The notes: generated by a model from the letters alone, not told the origin. DNA of 64,000 nt from Campylobacter showae (GCF_900573985.1 NZ_UWOK01000001.1:1488001-1552000), one strand, 5' to 3'; positions 27,876 to 38,360 are shown, numbered from the stretch's first letter. Translations and numbers: made by a program.

Positions 27876-28940
27876 TTGAAATACGCGCTTGATTGCAAGG
27901 ATAGTTTTGAAAACTCGTTTATATTTTGGCTGACTCGTTACGTCAAATTTAAGCTTAGCTCGCTATCAAACAAAGAGCTTCGCGACCCAAAGGCGCTGGC
28001 AAGCGTAAATTTCGCCCTTAGCCGCGAGATAAAAAATATCGACCAGCTAGACGGCCTCGTAAAATCGGCTAGAAACGCTGGGCTAACGGGTATAAATACA
28101 TATTTTAATCCGCTTAAAAAAATTTACGATACGCTCAAATTTTACGAGCTGGAGAGCCTAAAGCAGATCGATGAGGAGCTGCTAAGCGAGGTGCTAGCTA
28201 GCGTCACGGGCGGGCTTAGCGATGCGAGCAAGAAAAACTACCGCATAAGCGCGATAAATTTTTTCGCATTTTTGGATAAGCAAAACGAAGAGGACGGCAA
28301 GGCGCACGTCTTTGACATCGAGCTGAAAAACTGGGGCGGCGTGGGCGGAGCGCGCGGGCAAAAGCTGCCTGAGTTTATGAGCGAGGATGAGGTCAAGAGA
28401 TTTTTGGAAGCGATCGAAAACGCGGAGTTTAAAAGCAATGCCAACCGCAACAAGCTCATCATCAAAATTATCATTTTTACCGGCATCCGCGTGAGCGAGG
28501 CGCTAAATCTAAAGCGCAAAGATATAACTGAGGACGGCGAACTCTACGTCATAAGAATCCGCGGCAAAGGCAACAAATACCGCGTCGTGATGATCAAGCG
28601 TCGCCTTATCGAAGCCCATCTGGACGCGATCGCGATAAACTATATAAATAAAGAAGGCTATCTTTTTATCAATAAAAAAGGCACGCGCCTAACGCAGGCC
28701 TACGTGAGCCGCATCGTCGAGCAGATACTCTTTAAAGCAGGCATCCGTAAGGAAAAAAACGGCGCTCACATGCTGCGCCATACCTTTGCCACGATGCTTT
28801 ACAAAAAGCAAAAAGACCTGGTTTTAGTGCAAGAAGCGCTTGGGCACGCGAGCCTAAATACTTCGCGAATTTACACGCATTTTGATAGCGAAAAGCTAAA
28901 GCTCGCCGCGCAGGTAGCCGAGGAGCTAAGCGGAGAATAG
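27876..28940 (+). CDS. xerH: Tyrosine recombinase XerH
   Basis: The single Xer recombinase used by Campylobacter and Helicobacter for chromosome dimer resolution. 354 residues, starting at TTG 27876 with AAGGAAA upstream. An N-terminal core-binding domain (about 1-160) precedes the catalytic domain. The catalytic residues are visible: R in FTGIRVSEAL, K in IRGKGNKYR, H..R in HMLRHTFATML, H in LGHASLNTS, and the nucleophilic Y in RIYTHFD. A dif site might lie nearby but none could be assigned by eye. Confidence 0.92.
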   Translation: MKYALDCKDSFENSFIFWLTRYVKFKLSSLSNKELRDPKALASVNFALSREIKNIDQLDGLVKSARNAGLTGINTYFNPLKKIYDTLKFYELESLKQIDEELLSEVLASVTGGLSDASKKNYRISAINFFAFLDKQNEEDGKAHVFDIELKNWGGVGGARGQKLPEFMSEDEVKRFLEAIENAEFKSNANRNKLIIKIIIFTGIRVSEALNLKRKDITEDGELYVIRIRGKGNKYRVVMIKRRLIEAHLDAIAINYINKEGYLFINKKGTRLTQAYVSRIVEQILFKAGIRKEKNGAHMLRHTFATMLYKKQKDLVLVQEALGHASLNTSRIYTHFDSEKLKLAAQVAEELSGE

Positions 28941-29110
28941 TCGCTAAATTTGAGCGGTTTTGGTAAATTTGACCCGGGCGGCTAACGGTACGCGAGCTTG
29001 CTAAATTTGGAATTTAGCTAAATTTACAAGTCAATATGTTGTTTTCAAATTTGAGTAGTCTATACATAAGATATTTGCGCGGTTAAATTTAAAGAATTTG
29101 ACGGGAGAAT

Positions 29111-29138
29111 AAAAACGGCCGCGCCTGAACGCGACCGT
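29111..29138 (-). terminator. Rho-independent terminator of clpB
   Basis: On the minus strand, ACGGTCGCG and CGCGGCCGT form a 9-bp stem with one mismatch around a 6-base loop, followed directly by TTTTTATTC. It lies 10 bases beyond the clpB stop. Confidence 0.8.
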
Positions 29139-29147
29139 AAATTTGGG

Positions 29148-31721
29148 TTAAATTTTAGAGATCGTTATCTTTTCTTTGTCGCTACCAACCACGATCTCGT
29201 CGCCACTTTCTAGCTCGTCTCGCAGGATCATATCGGCTAGCGGGTCTTCCACTAGCTCGTATAGCGCGCGGCGCAAAGGTCTAGCTCCGTAAACGATATC
29301 AAAGCCCGCGCCCGCGATAAATTTCTTCGCCTCTTCGCTTAGGCTTGCTTTGATACCGCGATTTTGCAATGTTTTTTCAAGCTCTTTAAACATTATATCT
29401 ACGATTTTTATTAGCCCGTCTTCATCAAGCGGGTTAAAGATTATCGTGTCGTCTAGTCGGTTTAAAAACTCGGGTTTAAAATAGTTTTTAAGCTCGTTTT
29501 TGACTGCCGCCTCGCGCTCCTCGCCTTTTAGATCCATGATGAAATTTGACGCGATATTTGACGTGAGGATGATGATCGTATTTTTAAAATCGACCGTCAC
29601 GCCCTTGTTATCAGTCGCCCTTCCGTCGTCTAGGATGCCAAGAAGTACGTTAAACACGTCCTTGTGAGCCTTTTCGATCTCGTCAAAAAGTATGACGCTA
29701 TACGGACGTCTGCGCACGGCTTCGGTTAGCTGTCCACCCTCGTCGTAGCCCACGTATCCAGGAGGCGCTCCGAGCAGGCGAGAGACGCTGTGCTTTTCCA
29801 TGTATTCGCTCATATCAAAGCGTATGAGTGCGCGCTCGTCGTCAAATAAAAATTTAGCCAAAGCCTTTGCCGACTGCGTTTTACCAACGCCCGTAGGCCC
29901 TAGAAACAAAAACGATCCGATCGGACGCGCGCCCTCGTTTAGGCCGGCCTTATTTCGCTTGATAGCTCTTGCTAACGCGTGCAGAGCGGCATCCTGACCG
30001 ACGACGCTTTCGCGCAAATGCTCCTCGATCATCAGATATTTTTGCTTTTCGCTAGTTAGCATTTTGCTGACCGAAATTCCCGTCCATTTGCTTAGTATTT
30101 CGGCCACCAGCTCCTCATCGACCTGATTTTTTAGTAGCACGCCGCCCTTTTTCATCTCGTCCCATTTTTTTTCGAGCTCTTTTTGGCGGTTGGCCGCTTC
30201 TAAAATTTTGCCGTATTCGATCTCGGCCGCGCGCTGCAGATCGCCGTTTCTGCGCGCTATCTCAGCCTCGCTTTTTAGGCTATCTATCTCTTTTTTTGCT
30301 TTTGAGATACCGCCGAAAACCGCCTTTTCGTTTTCAAATTTACCGTCAAGGGCGTGCTTTTGCTCGTTTAGATCGGCGATTTGCTTTTCTATCTCGGCTA
30401 GACGCGCTGCGTTTTTGGTCTCGTCTTCCATTTTTAGCGCCTCTTTTTCGACTTGCAGCGTTACGATCTCGCGTTTGATGCGGGCGAGTTCGTACGGCTC
30501 GCTTTCTATTTGCATTTTTAGCTCGGCTGCGGCCTCGTCGATGAGATCGATCGCTTTATCGGGTAAAAAGCGGTTTGAGATGTAGCGGTCGCTTAGCTTT
30601 GCTGCCGCGACCAGCGCGCTATCGGTGATAGTTACGCCGTGGTGCACCTCGAGGCGCTCTTTTATGCCGCGTAAAATTTGAAGTGCTTCGTTTACGCTAG
30701 GTTCTTTTACGTCGATTGGCTGAAAGCGGCGTTGCAACGCGGCGTCCTTTTCAAAATACTTGCGGTACTCCTTTAGCGTCGTAGCGCCCACGGCGTGCAG
30801 TTCGCCTCTAGCAAGCGCGGGTTTTAGGATATTTGCCGCATCCATGCTGCCTTCGCTTGCTCCAGCACCCACGATAGTGTGGATCTCGTCGATAAAGAGG
30901 ATGATATTTCCGGCGCTTTTTACCTCGTTTATGACGGCTTTTAGCCTGTCTTCAAATTCGCCGCGGTATTTCGCGCCTGCGATTAGCGCGCTCATATCAA
31001 GCGCGACTACGCGCTTGTTTGCTAGGCTAGTCGGCACGTCTTTTGCCACGATTTTTTGCGCTAGACCCTCGACGATAGCGGTTTTACCCACGCCCGGCTC
31101 GCCTAATAAAATAGGATTATTCTTGCTCTTTCTTATTAAAATTTGCATCATGCGCGTGATCTCTTCGTCGCGCCCTATGACTGGATCGAGCTCCTTATTT
31201 AGCGCTTTTGCAGTTAGATCGATGCCGTATTTCTCCAAACTATCTAGCGTCTCGTCGCCTGTTTGACTATCTATCTTGCGCCCTGCTCTTATGCTTTCTA
31301 AATTTTTGCGGATCTCTAAAACGTCGGTAAATTTGCCTAAAATTTGCTTGATCTCAGGTAGCTCAAGTGCCGAAATAATCCACGTATCCACCGCGATATA
31401 GCTGTCTCCCAGGCTCACCATCAGGGCTTTTGCGCTTTCAAGAGAGTTTATGAGCTCCTTTGAAATTTGCACGTTTTCCTTGCTGACGTTTGAGCTTGTG
31501 GGTAGCTGTGCGGCTTTGCTTTTTACTTCGAGTTCGACCGCGTCTTTGCTCACGTTCATTTTATTAAAGACTTGATTGAGCAATGAGCCGCTATCTGCGA
31601 CCTGAGCCCAAAGCAAATGAAGCGGAAAGGTTTGCGGATTTTTCGCGTGTATCGCTAGCGCGACGCCCTTTTCTACCAGCTCTTGCATTTGTGCGGTTAA
31701 ATTTTCGCCTAAATTCGCCAT
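29148..31721 (-). CDS. clpB: ATP-dependent disaggregase chaperone ClpB
   Basis: ClpB is the hexameric AAA+ disaggregase that works with DnaK on heat-aggregated proteins. 857 residues: N-terminal Clp-N repeats (about 1-145), first AAA domain with [13 protein letters not shown] and the [11 protein letters not shown] segment, a coiled-coil middle domain (about 400-515), and a second AAA domain with [15 protein letters not shown] and [13 protein letters not shown]. The middle domain distinguishes ClpB from ClpA. The promoter and a HAIR-like operator upstream suggest HspR control. A terminator follows. Confidence 0.97.
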   Translation of the reverse strand: MANLGENLTAQMQELVEKGVALAIHAKNPQTFPLHLLWAQVADSGSLLNQVFNKMNVSKDAVELEVKSKAAQLPTSSNVSKENVQISKELINSLESAKALMVSLGDSYIAVDTWIISALELPEIKQILGKFTDVLEIRKNLESIRAGRKIDSQTGDETLDSLEKYGIDLTAKALNKELDPVIGRDEEITRMMQILIRKSKNNPILLGEPGVGKTAIVEGLAQKIVAKDVPTSLANKRVVALDMSALIAGAKYRGEFEDRLKAVINEVKSAGNIILFIDEIHTIVGAGASEGSMDAANILKPALARGELHAVGATTLKEYRKYFEKDAALQRRFQPIDVKEPSVNEALQILRGIKERLEVHHGVTITDSALVAAAKLSDRYISNRFLPDKAIDLIDEAAAELKMQIESEPYELARIKREIVTLQVEKEALKMEDETKNAARLAEIEKQIADLNEQKHALDGKFENEKAVFGGISKAKKEIDSLKSEAEIARRNGDLQRAAEIEYGKILEAANRQKELEKKWDEMKKGGVLLKNQVDEELVAEILSKWTGISVSKMLTSEKQKYLMIEEHLRESVVGQDAALHALARAIKRNKAGLNEGARPIGSFLFLGPTGVGKTQSAKALAKFLFDDERALIRFDMSEYMEKHSVSRLLGAPPGYVGYDEGGQLTEAVRRRPYSVILFDEIEKAHKDVFNVLLGILDDGRATDNKGVTVDFKNTIIILTSNIASNFIMDLKGEEREAAVKNELKNYFKPEFLNRLDDTIIFNPLDEDGLIKIVDIMFKELEKTLQNRGIKASLSEEAKKFIAGAGFDIVYGARPLRRALYELVEDPLADMILRDELESGDEIVVGSDKEKITISKI

Positions 31722-31749
31722 TTTTTCTCCTTTAGTTTATATTGACCGT

Positions 31750-31778
31750 ATTATATAACTTTAGTCGATTATTGTCAA
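31750..31778 (-). promoter_or_regulatory. Consensus sigma-70 promoter for clpB
   Basis: On the minus strand TTGACA (31778-31773) and TATAAT (31755-31750) are spaced by 17 bases. The start would be near 31743, about 22 bases before the ATG. Confidence 0.8.
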
Positions 31779-31779
31779 G
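31759..31779 (-). promoter_or_regulatory. HAIR-like operator (HspR binding site) over the clpB promoter
   Basis: The minus strand reads CTTGACA, then 7 bases, then ACTAAAG. The HAIR consensus bound by HspR is CTTGAGT-N7-ACTCAAG. Here 11 of 14 positions match with the exact 7-base spacing, and the site covers the -35 box. Repression of clpB by HspR is inferred. Confidence 0.6.
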
Positions 31780-31863
31780 TTATCTAAGTTATTTAATATA
31801 AACACTTACGAAATAAAATTAAATTTTATTAAATCTTTTATCCTATTTTTAGGCAAATTTAAC

Positions 31864-31869
31864 TAAAAT
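31864..31869 (+). promoter_or_regulatory. -10 element for ctpA-purCSQ operon
   Basis: TAAAAT, 30 bases before the TTG start of ctpA, with no evident -35. Confidence 0.4.
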
Positions 31870-31898
31870 ACCCCCACTCAAAAGGCAGGAGATTAACT

Positions 31899-33203
31899 TT
31901 GAATAAAAAAAAGACGTTTTTGTTTTCAAGCGTTGCGGGCGCTATGATATTCGGAGCGGTTTTTAGCGCAAATTTAAATGCTAAAGCCACCGAGGACGGA
32001 TCGAATTCCAAACTGCAATCGCTCTCTAAACTTACAAAAACCATTTCTACTATCGAAAAATATTATGTTGATGATTTACAGTTTAAAGAGATCGTGGATA
32101 AGGCCATAGAGGGGCTTTTAAACAACCTTGACGCGCATTCTGGATTTTTAAATGAAAAGGCGTTTAAAGATATGCAAGTGCAGACAAACGGCGAATTTGG
32201 CGGCCTTGGCATTACGGTTGGTATGAAAGACGGCGCCCTAACGGTCATCTCGCCTATCGAAAATACGCCTGCTGATAAAGCCGGCATAAAAAGCGGCGAC
32301 ATCATCCTTCGCATCGACGGCAACGCGACTCTAGGCACCACCATAGACGAAGCGGTAAATAAAATGCGCGGCAAACCAAAGACGCCTATCACGATAACTA
32401 TCGTGCGAAAAGGTGAGCAAAAGCCGTTTGACGTCAAGCTCATGCGCGACATCATCTCGGTCGAGTCCGTTTACGCAAAGATGATCGAAAAAGACAACAT
32501 CCTCTATCTTCGCGTGACAAATTTTGATAAGCACGTAACCGAAAAGGCCGAGGAATTTATCAAAAAGTATCCAAAAGCAGAAGGTATCGTACTAGACCTT
32601 CGCAACAACCCGGGCGGACTTTTAAACCAAGCGGTCGGACTAACGAATTTATTTATAGATAGCGGCGTGATCGTATCTCAAAAGGGCAGAAACGAGAGCG
32701 AAAATAGCGAATTTAAAGCCGCAAGAGCAAACAAAATCACAAATTTACCGCTAGCTGTACTAGTTAACGGCGGAAGCGCGAGCGCGAGCGAGATCGTGAG
32801 CGGATCGTTGCAAGATCACAAACGCGCCGTCGTTATCGGCGAAAAGACGTTCGGTAAAGGCAGCGTACAGATCATCCTTCCAGTCGACGACAAAGAGGCT
32901 ATCCGCCTAACTATCGCGCGCTACTATTTGCCAAGCGGCCGCACTATCCAAGCAACGGGCGTGGAGCCTGATATCGTCGTATTTCCTGGCAAAGTGCCGC
33001 AGCAGGACGAAAATGCATTTTCTATAAAAGAGAGCGAACTAAAAAAACACTTAACCAACGAACTGAGCAAAATAGACGCAAATAGCGACAAAAACACTAC
33101 GAAAATCACGGATAATAAGACTATAATAACCGAGGCTAACGTAAACGACGATATACAGCTAAAATCGGCGATTGACGCGATCAAAATTTTACAGCTAAAA
33201 TAA
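31899..33203 (+). CDS. ctpA: C-terminal processing peptidase (S41 family)
   Basis: A periplasmic serine protease of 434 residues. N-terminal signal segment [24 protein letters not shown], a PDZ domain (about 95-175; [33 protein letters not shown]), then the S41 catalytic core. The Ser/Lys pair is seen in [14 protein letters not shown] (nucleophile) and [10 protein letters not shown] (general base). The C-terminus has an extra acidic, lysine-rich tail. The start is TTG at 31899 with AGGAG 8 bases upstream. It leads the purC-purS-purQ set and is divergent from clpB, the same order as I recall at C. jejuni Cj0509c-Cj0516. Confidence 0.94.
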   Translation: MNKKKTFLFSSVAGAMIFGAVFSANLNAKATEDGSNSKLQSLSKLTKTISTIEKYYVDDLQFKEIVDKAIEGLLNNLDAHSGFLNEKAFKDMQVQTNGEFGGLGITVGMKDGALTVISPIENTPADKAGIKSGDIILRIDGNATLGTTIDEAVNKMRGKPKTPITITIVRKGEQKPFDVKLMRDIISVESVYAKMIEKDNILYLRVTNFDKHVTEKAEEFIKKYPKAEGIVLDLRNNPGGLLNQAVGLTNLFIDSGVIVSQKGRNESENSEFKAARANKITNLPLAVLVNGGSASASEIVSGSLQDHKRAVVIGEKTFGKGSVQIILPVDDKEAIRLTIARYYLPSGRTIQATGVEPDIVVFPGKVPQQDENAFSIKESELKKHLTNELSKIDANSDKNTTKITDNKTIITEANVNDDIQLKSAIDAIKILQLK

Positions 33204-33214
33204 GGAGTGCAAAA

Positions 33215-33931
33215 ATGCAAAAAAAAGAGCTGATCTACGAAGGCAAGGGAAAAAAGATGTTCGCAACGGACGATGCGGACTTGCTCATAGCGGAATTCAA
33301 AGACGATCTAACCGCCTTTGATGCGCAAAAAAGAGGCAATGAAGCCGGTAAAGGCGCGCTGAATAATAAAATTTCGACGCAGCTTTTTCATCTTTTAAAA
33401 GAAAAAGGCATCCCGACTCACCTAGTCGAAACTCTAAGCGACACCGAGCAGCTCGTGAAAAAATGCGAAATCATCCCGCTCGAAGTGGTCGTTAGAAATA
33501 TCGCCACCGGCTCACTAACAAAACGCCTTGCGATAAAAGAAGGTACGGTTTTGCCGTTTCCTTTAGTGGAGTTTTACTATAAAAACGACGACCTACACGA
33601 TCCGATCGTAAACGACGAGCACTGCCTAATCATGGGCTTAGTTAAGAGCGAAAACGACCTCGATAGACTAAAACACATGGGACGTGAGATAAACGCTATC
33701 CTATTTAAATTTTTCGCAGATAGAAATTTGAAACTGGTTGATTTTAAAGTGGAATTCGGCGTCGATAAAGACGGAAATATCGTGCTAGCAGACGAGATCA
33801 GTCCGGATAGTTGCCGCTTTTGGGACGCGACTACGAACGAAAAACTTGACAAAGACAGATTTCGCCAGGATCTGGGCAACGTAAAAGTCGCCTACGAAGA
33901 AGTTTTAAAAAGAATTTTATCTAAGGTTTAA
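33215..33931 (+). CDS. purC: Phosphoribosylaminoimidazole-succinocarboxamide synthase
   Basis: SAICAR synthase of purine synthesis joins CAIR and aspartate. 238 residues. Family blocks: [56 protein letters not shown] and [20 protein letters not shown] precedes the ATG. It is followed one base later by purS. Confidence 0.97.
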   Translation: MQKKELIYEGKGKKMFATDDADLLIAEFKDDLTAFDAQKRGNEAGKGALNNKISTQLFHLLKEKGIPTHLVETLSDTEQLVKKCEIIPLEVVVRNIATGSLTKRLAIKEGTVLPFPLVEFYYKNDDLHDPIVNDEHCLIMGLVKSENDLDRLKHMGREINAILFKFFADRNLKLVDFKVEFGVDKDGNIVLADEISPDSCRFWDATTNEKLDKDRFRQDLGNVKVAYEEVLKRILSKV

Positions 33932-33932
33932 A

Positions 33933-34193
33933 ATGAAAGCTATCATCAACGTATCCCTAAAAAACGGCGTTTTAGACCCGCAAGGAAAGGCTGTCGAGCA
34001 CGCACTTGGCTCGCTTGGATTTAACAACGTAAGCGGCGTGCGAATAGGCAAACAAATCGTGCTTGACATAGACGCCACAAGCAAAGACGAAGCGCGCAAG
34101 GAGCTAACTAAAATGTGCGAAGAGCTGCTCGCAAACACCGTCATCGAGGACTACGAGATAAATTTGAACGATAAATGCGAGAGCGCAAAATGA
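33933..34193 (+). CDS. purS: Phosphoribosylformylglycinamidine synthase subunit PurS
   Basis: The small structural subunit of the three-part FGAM synthase (PurLQS). 86 residues, normal. It begins MKAIINVSLKNGVLDPQGKAVEHALGSLGFNNVSGVRIGKQI, the family signature. The stop overlaps the purQ start by 4 bases (ATGA). purL is not in the window. Confidence 0.96.
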   Translation: MKAIINVSLKNGVLDPQGKAVEHALGSLGFNNVSGVRIGKQIVLDIDATSKDEARKELTKMCEELLANTVIEDYEINLNDKCESAK

Positions 34194-34855
34194 AAGTCGC
34201 CATCGTTTTGTTTCCAGGTACGAACTGCGAGCAAGATACAAAGTATGCCTTTGAGCTTTTGGGTTGCCAAACGCAGATAATCTGGCACAAAGAAAGCGAG
34301 ATAAATGCCGATCTTATCGTGCTTCCGGGCGGATTTAGCTACGGCGACTACTTGCGTACGGCAGCTATCGCTAAATTTAGCCCGGCGATGAGCGCGGTCG
34401 TAAAACACGCCCAAAAAGGCGGATACGTGCTTGGAATTTGCAACGGCTTTCAGATGCTGTGCGAGCTAAAACTGCTTGCAGGCGCGATGAGACGAAACGA
34501 AAATTTAAGCTTCATCTCAAAATATCATCACCTAAAAGTGATCTCAAACGCAAACAAATTTCTCTCAAATTTGAGCGTCGGCGAGGTCGTAAACATCCCG
34601 ATCGCTCACGGTGAGGGCAACTTTTACGCTGACGAAGCGACGCTAAAAGGCCTCTACGACAACGATCAGGTACTGCTAAAATACTGCGACGCAAACGGCG
34701 CAGAGCTAAATCCAAACGGCTCGGTCGATGCTATAGCGGGAATTTGCGATAAAAATAAAAAGATATTTGGCCTCATGCCTCACCCAGAGCGCGCCTGCGA
34801 GAAGTTTTTGGGCACGGACGACGGACTAAAGATGCTAAAAGGGCTAGTTTGCTAA
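34190..34855 (+). CDS. purQ: Phosphoribosylformylglycinamidine synthase subunit PurQ
   Basis: The glutaminase subunit of FGAM synthase, a class I amidotransferase of 221 residues. MKVAIVLFPGTNCEQDTKYA is the expected N-terminus, which sets the start at 34190 rather than the in-frame ATG at 34175 inside purS. The nucleophile is in GICNGFQML, and the H/E pair in MPHPERA near the C-terminus. Confidence 0.96.
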   Translation: MKVAIVLFPGTNCEQDTKYAFELLGCQTQIIWHKESEINADLIVLPGGFSYGDYLRTAAIAKFSPAMSAVVKHAQKGGYVLGICNGFQMLCELKLLAGAMRRNENLSFISKYHHLKVISNANKFLSNLSVGEVVNIPIAHGEGNFYADEATLKGLYDNDQVLLKYCDANGAELNPNGSVDAIAGICDKNKKIFGLMPHPERACEKFLGTDDGLKMLKGLVC

Positions 34856-36201
34856 GGCCCTTTTTAGCCTTTTTTGCTATATTTGTTTTAGCTTGCGTGG
34901 CCACTGAGCCTAGCGTATTTGATATGATGGGCGACGAGCAAAGCCAAAAAGTGATCAAGCCCGCTCCGCAAACGCCCGCACAAAAGCTAAATTTGCAAAA
35001 CAAAGCGCCAAGCGCGCAAAACAGAACCCCAAGTCAGACGCAAAGCACGGCTACTCAAAACAGAACCCCCGTAGCACAAAGCCAGACCCCAAGCAACCAA
35101 GGCGGTACGCATCTGCGCCAGCCTATCCCGCAAAATATCGCTCCTACGAACGAACCAGAGCTAAATTTAAAAGACAGCCAGCTCTACGAGCGCGTGCAGC
35201 CAAACGATATCATTATCAAGGCTCTAAATGCGCCAAAGCAAGTCTACGTCGGGCAAATTTTTAGCTTTACGCTTTCGGTCGATATCCAGGATAATATCGC
35301 GGTAGATCTGCAAACCATCTTGCCCGAAACCGAAAATCTAAAATGGCTAAGCTCAAATTTGCGCTGGGATAATGACGGCAAAGGGGTTTACAAGGCTCAA
35401 ATTTACGCCGAGGCCTCCGCCGAGGCCGTGCAAAATCCAAAAATCACTGTAAATTTAAAGCGTAACGGCGAGTTTTTCCAAACGGCGAATTTAACGCTTT
35501 CGCTACCTAAAATCGTAGCGCTAAAAAGCGGCGAGAAATACAACCACGTCGTCGCCCAAAATCTCGAAGTCAAAAAATACAAAACCAATAAATTCGACGA
35601 TAAAAATCTCATCATGATCGTCGAAGTAAACGCGCAAAAAGGCAACATCGCGGACTTTTTCATCGAGGATAAGGACATCATCAAGCAAGGCGTGGACTCC
35701 ACGAGCGGCGAGTTTGACGCGCAAAGCGGATATTATTTCGCGATATTTTCACCTGAAAAAATATCGATAGATTTTAACTACTTTAGCCTGGCTAAAAAAG
35801 ATTTCGTTGGCTTTTCGCTCCCGGTTGTCGTGGAGGATGACGAGATCAGCACGCAAATCGGACTAAATCCAAAGCAAAGCAAATTTGAAATTTACAAAAA
35901 TATCGGAGTTTACGCGCTTTTCGGTATTTTCTTGATCACGTTTTTGTTTAAGCGCGACGCGATATTTCTCGTCGTCGTGGTCGGCCTTGGAGCCTATATC
36001 CTTTACAGCTACAACCCCTTTGGTGGCGCGACGCTAAGACAAAACATAAACGTAAAAATTTTGCCTACGCAAAACTCGAGCGTATTTTATACCTCAAAAG
36101 CGGAGGAAAAGATCGAGATCCTCGGCGAGCGCGGAGACTACGTCAAAATTTTACTAGACGACGGCAAAATAGGCTGGGTGAAAAAAGATGATATTTTCTA
36201 G
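34849..36201 (+). CDS. Exported membrane protein with C-terminal SH3-like domain
   Basis: A 450-residue protein unnamed in the families I know; a homologue sits at the same place in C. jejuni (Cj0515). The start is TTG at 34849, overlapping purQ by 7 bases. A signal segment ends FVLAC, which could be a lipobox. A low-complexity region rich in Q, N, T and P (about 30-105) has near-repeats of QNRTPSQTQ. A folded periplasmic region of about 210 residues follows, then two membrane helices (about 350-390), then a bacterial SH3 domain (about 398-450; ILPTQNSSVFYTSKAEEKIEILGE, ending GWVKKDDIF). SH3b domains often bind the cell wall. Confidence 0.72.
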   Translation: MLRPFLAFFAIFVLACVATEPSVFDMMGDEQSQKVIKPAPQTPAQKLNLQNKAPSAQNRTPSQTQSTATQNRTPVAQSQTPSNQGGTHLRQPIPQNIAPTNEPELNLKDSQLYERVQPNDIIIKALNAPKQVYVGQIFSFTLSVDIQDNIAVDLQTILPETENLKWLSSNLRWDNDGKGVYKAQIYAEASAEAVQNPKITVNLKRNGEFFQTANLTLSLPKIVALKSGEKYNHVVAQNLEVKKYKTNKFDDKNLIMIVEVNAQKGNIADFFIEDKDIIKQGVDSTSGEFDAQSGYYFAIFSPEKISIDFNYFSLAKKDFVGFSLPVVVEDDEISTQIGLNPKQSKFEIYKNIGVYALFGIFLITFLFKRDAIFLVVVVGLGAYILYSYNPFGGATLRQNINVKILPTQNSSVFYTSKAEEKIEILGERGDYVKILLDDGKIGWVKKDDIF

Positions 36202-36874
36202 GATAAAGGCCGCGTATTTCGCGGTCGAGTTTCTGATCAGCATACTTTTAGTCGTGTTTTTTATGTGGCTTTTTAAAAAGCACATTCACGGCGTGAGAAA
36301 AATTTGGGGTAGGAGCCAGCGGCTTTTTGGCTTTTATTCGCTCGAAGTCGTCGGCAACTTTGACGAGCGGGCGAATATGATCATCATGAACCACCAAAGT
36401 ATGTTAGATATCGTCGTTTTAGAGGAAGTCTATCCTAAAAATCTCTGCTGGATCGCCAAAAAAGAGATTGCCGACCTGCCCGTCATCGGCCAGATCATCC
36501 ACGTGCCGCAAATGATCTCAGTCGAGCGCGAGAATAAACGCTCGCTCATCAAGCTCGTAAAAGACGCACAAGACCGTGTCGAAAAAGGGCGCGTGCTGGC
36601 AATTTTCCCCGAGGGAACGCGCTCGCACTCAAGGGAGCTTTTGCCGTTTAAAGGCGGTGCGAAAATCATCGCCGACAAGCTAAATCTAAAAATCCAGCCC
36701 ATCGTAATCACGGGTTCAGACATCTTGGATGTGAAAAATTTTAGCTTTAAAAACGGCAAAATCAAAATAATCTGCCTAGATCTCATCGACACCGCCGAGC
36801 CCGAGTGGCTAGAAAACGCAAGAGCTAAAATGCAAGAAACGCTAGATAACGAAAGGCGGAAAGCGGCGGTCTAA
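36188..36874 (+). CDS. plsC: 1-acyl-sn-glycerol-3-phosphate acyltransferase
   Basis: PlsC adds the second acyl chain to make phosphatidic acid. 228 residues with one N-terminal membrane helix (about 10-28). The acyltransferase motifs are NHQSMLDIVVLE (HxxxxD), SVERENKRS and FPEGTRSHSRE. It overlaps the upstream SH3 protein gene by 14 bases, so it is translated from the same message. Confidence 0.94.
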   Translation: MIFSRIKAAYFAVEFLISILLVVFFMWLFKKHIHGVRKIWGRSQRLFGFYSLEVVGNFDERANMIIMNHQSMLDIVVLEEVYPKNLCWIAKKEIADLPVIGQIIHVPQMISVERENKRSLIKLVKDAQDRVEKGRVLAIFPEGTRSHSRELLPFKGGAKIIADKLNLKIQPIVITGSDILDVKNFSFKNGKIKIICLDLIDTAEPEWLENARAKMQETLDNERRKAAV

Positions 36875-37024
36875 AGCGTTGCTTTATCGTAAAATTGCCG
36901 CGTGCGTAAATTTGACGAACTTTTCAGCTAAAATTTGAGCTAAATTTACCGCGAGCAAATTTAGCCCTTAAATCCGCTAGCCAAATTTGACCGCCTCGTA
37001 AAAGCCGTAAATTTAGGAGGATTT

Positions 37025-37921
37025 ATGAAAAAGCTCGCCGTTATCTTTATGGTTTTAACTCAAATTTTATTCGCTTCAAATTTACCGGAGCCAGACCTTG
37101 AGATCTTTTTTGACGGAAACGCTACGAATAAGCAAATAGACACTAGGCTCGATCAAATTTTAGATTTTTTGTCACAAAACCCGCACCGCGTAAACGACAA
37201 ATACGGAGAATTTAACGACCGCCTTTTTTCGCCGTTTATCTACAACGTAAAAATCATAAAAACGGGCAAATTTGACTTTGGACGCATAAAAAAGGCACTC
37301 AAATTTAAGCCCGATCTAAACTATCAATTTATGATTTTCACCCCTCTTGACGCGGTTATCGCGCTTGGCATAGATCCTAACGACAAATATAAATTCGATC
37401 AAAAAGAAGCGATACGTCTCATCGACCTACTAATAGCAAACGGCGCAGATATCGGCTCACCAGAGCTTTTACGCACAGCTTGCAATGCCGAAGCGTTTGA
37501 GATTTTTAGCCACCTTCTTAGCAAAGGCGCGCGCAGCGACAAGGAAACGATGCTTTGCGTGGCTGGTGGGATAGCTATCTTTATGGGTCAAAACGGTACT
37601 TCGCCGATCGCAAACGCTCCTCTTGATCCAAAAATAAGGCAGTTTGCAAAAACCGCAAAATTTATCGAATTTTACCGCGATAAAATGCGCTACCTTGAGG
37701 AGCTGCTAAAATTTAAGCCACTTAGCGAATTTGAGGCTAAAGAGCTAGAAATTTTTACGAAACTAGCCGCTATCCTAGATAGCGAGGATATGGTTAAATT
37801 TCTGCTAAATAACGGCGTTTGCAAGCAAGAAAATTTACAAATCTCGTGCGAAAATCTCAAAAAGCAGGCGATGCATTACGACGCAAAAGAGAGCCTAAGG
37901 CTGATAAACAAAGTCAGATAG
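37025..37921 (+). CDS. Secreted protein with ankyrin-like C-terminal part
   Basis: I do not recognise a named family. 298 residues with signal peptide MKKLAVIFMVLTQILFAS. A region from about 25 to 90 (IFFDGNATNKQID, LDQILDFLSQNPHRV) is repeated in the truncated gene downstream. Residues 100-200 have ankyrin-like spacing: TPLDAVIALG, IRLIDLLIANGADIGSPELLRTAC and FEIFSHLLSKGARSDKETML. VKFLLNNGVC near the C-terminus is similar. Ankyrin-type proteins bind other proteins. A good AGGAGG precedes the ATG. Confidence 0.6.
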   Translation: MKKLAVIFMVLTQILFASNLPEPDLEIFFDGNATNKQIDTRLDQILDFLSQNPHRVNDKYGEFNDRLFSPFIYNVKIIKTGKFDFGRIKKALKFKPDLNYQFMIFTPLDAVIALGIDPNDKYKFDQKEAIRLIDLLIANGADIGSPELLRTACNAEAFEIFSHLLSKGARSDKETMLCVAGGIAIFMGQNGTSPIANAPLDPKIRQFAKTAKFIEFYRDKMRYLEELLKFKPLSEFEAKELEIFTKLAAILDSEDMVKFLLNNGVCKQENLQISCENLKKQAMHYDAKESLRLINKVR

Positions 37922-38033
37922 TATAAAGCGGCGAGTAAGCGGCATGAAGCTAAATTTAAGGGCAAATTTAAACAAGACGGCCCGAGTTGAATTTGCCGCT
38001 TCAAATTTGGATTGCTGGATTTAGACTCAAATT

Positions 38034-38360
38034 TTGCCGCTCGCCCTACTCTTTTTATTTGTGCCGCTTTTTGCGCTAGAGCAAGATGAAGCGGTCAAGG
38101 CTTGCAAGCAGCCAAAATCCGTGCCTGATTTTAGGATTTTCTACGACGAAAATGCCACAAGCGAGCAGATAGACGCAGGGCTTGATCAAATTTTAGATTT
38201 TTTATGGCAAAACCTGCACCGCATAAGCGACGAGCTGGGCGAGTATTGCGACCGCCTTTTTACGCCTTTTGTATTTAACGCCAAAATGTATAACACGGAC
38301 AAAATCGACTTTGTGCGGATAAAAAAAGCACTCAAATTTGAGAAACAAATTTTAGATTAG
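38034..38360 (+). pseudogene. Truncated tandem copy of the upstream secreted-protein gene
   Basis: 108 codons from a TTG at 38034 with no ribosome binding site. The product matches the first ~90 residues of the gene at 37025: FRIFYDENATSEQID and LDQILDFLWQNLHRIS, then DRLFTPFVFNAKMYNTDKIDFVRIKKALKF. It then stops after a few unrelated residues (EKQILD), so the ankyrin-like part is missing. A hydrophobic signal-like start PLALLFLFVPLFALE remains, but its ATG seems lost. It looks like a duplicated and decayed copy. Confidence 0.65.
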
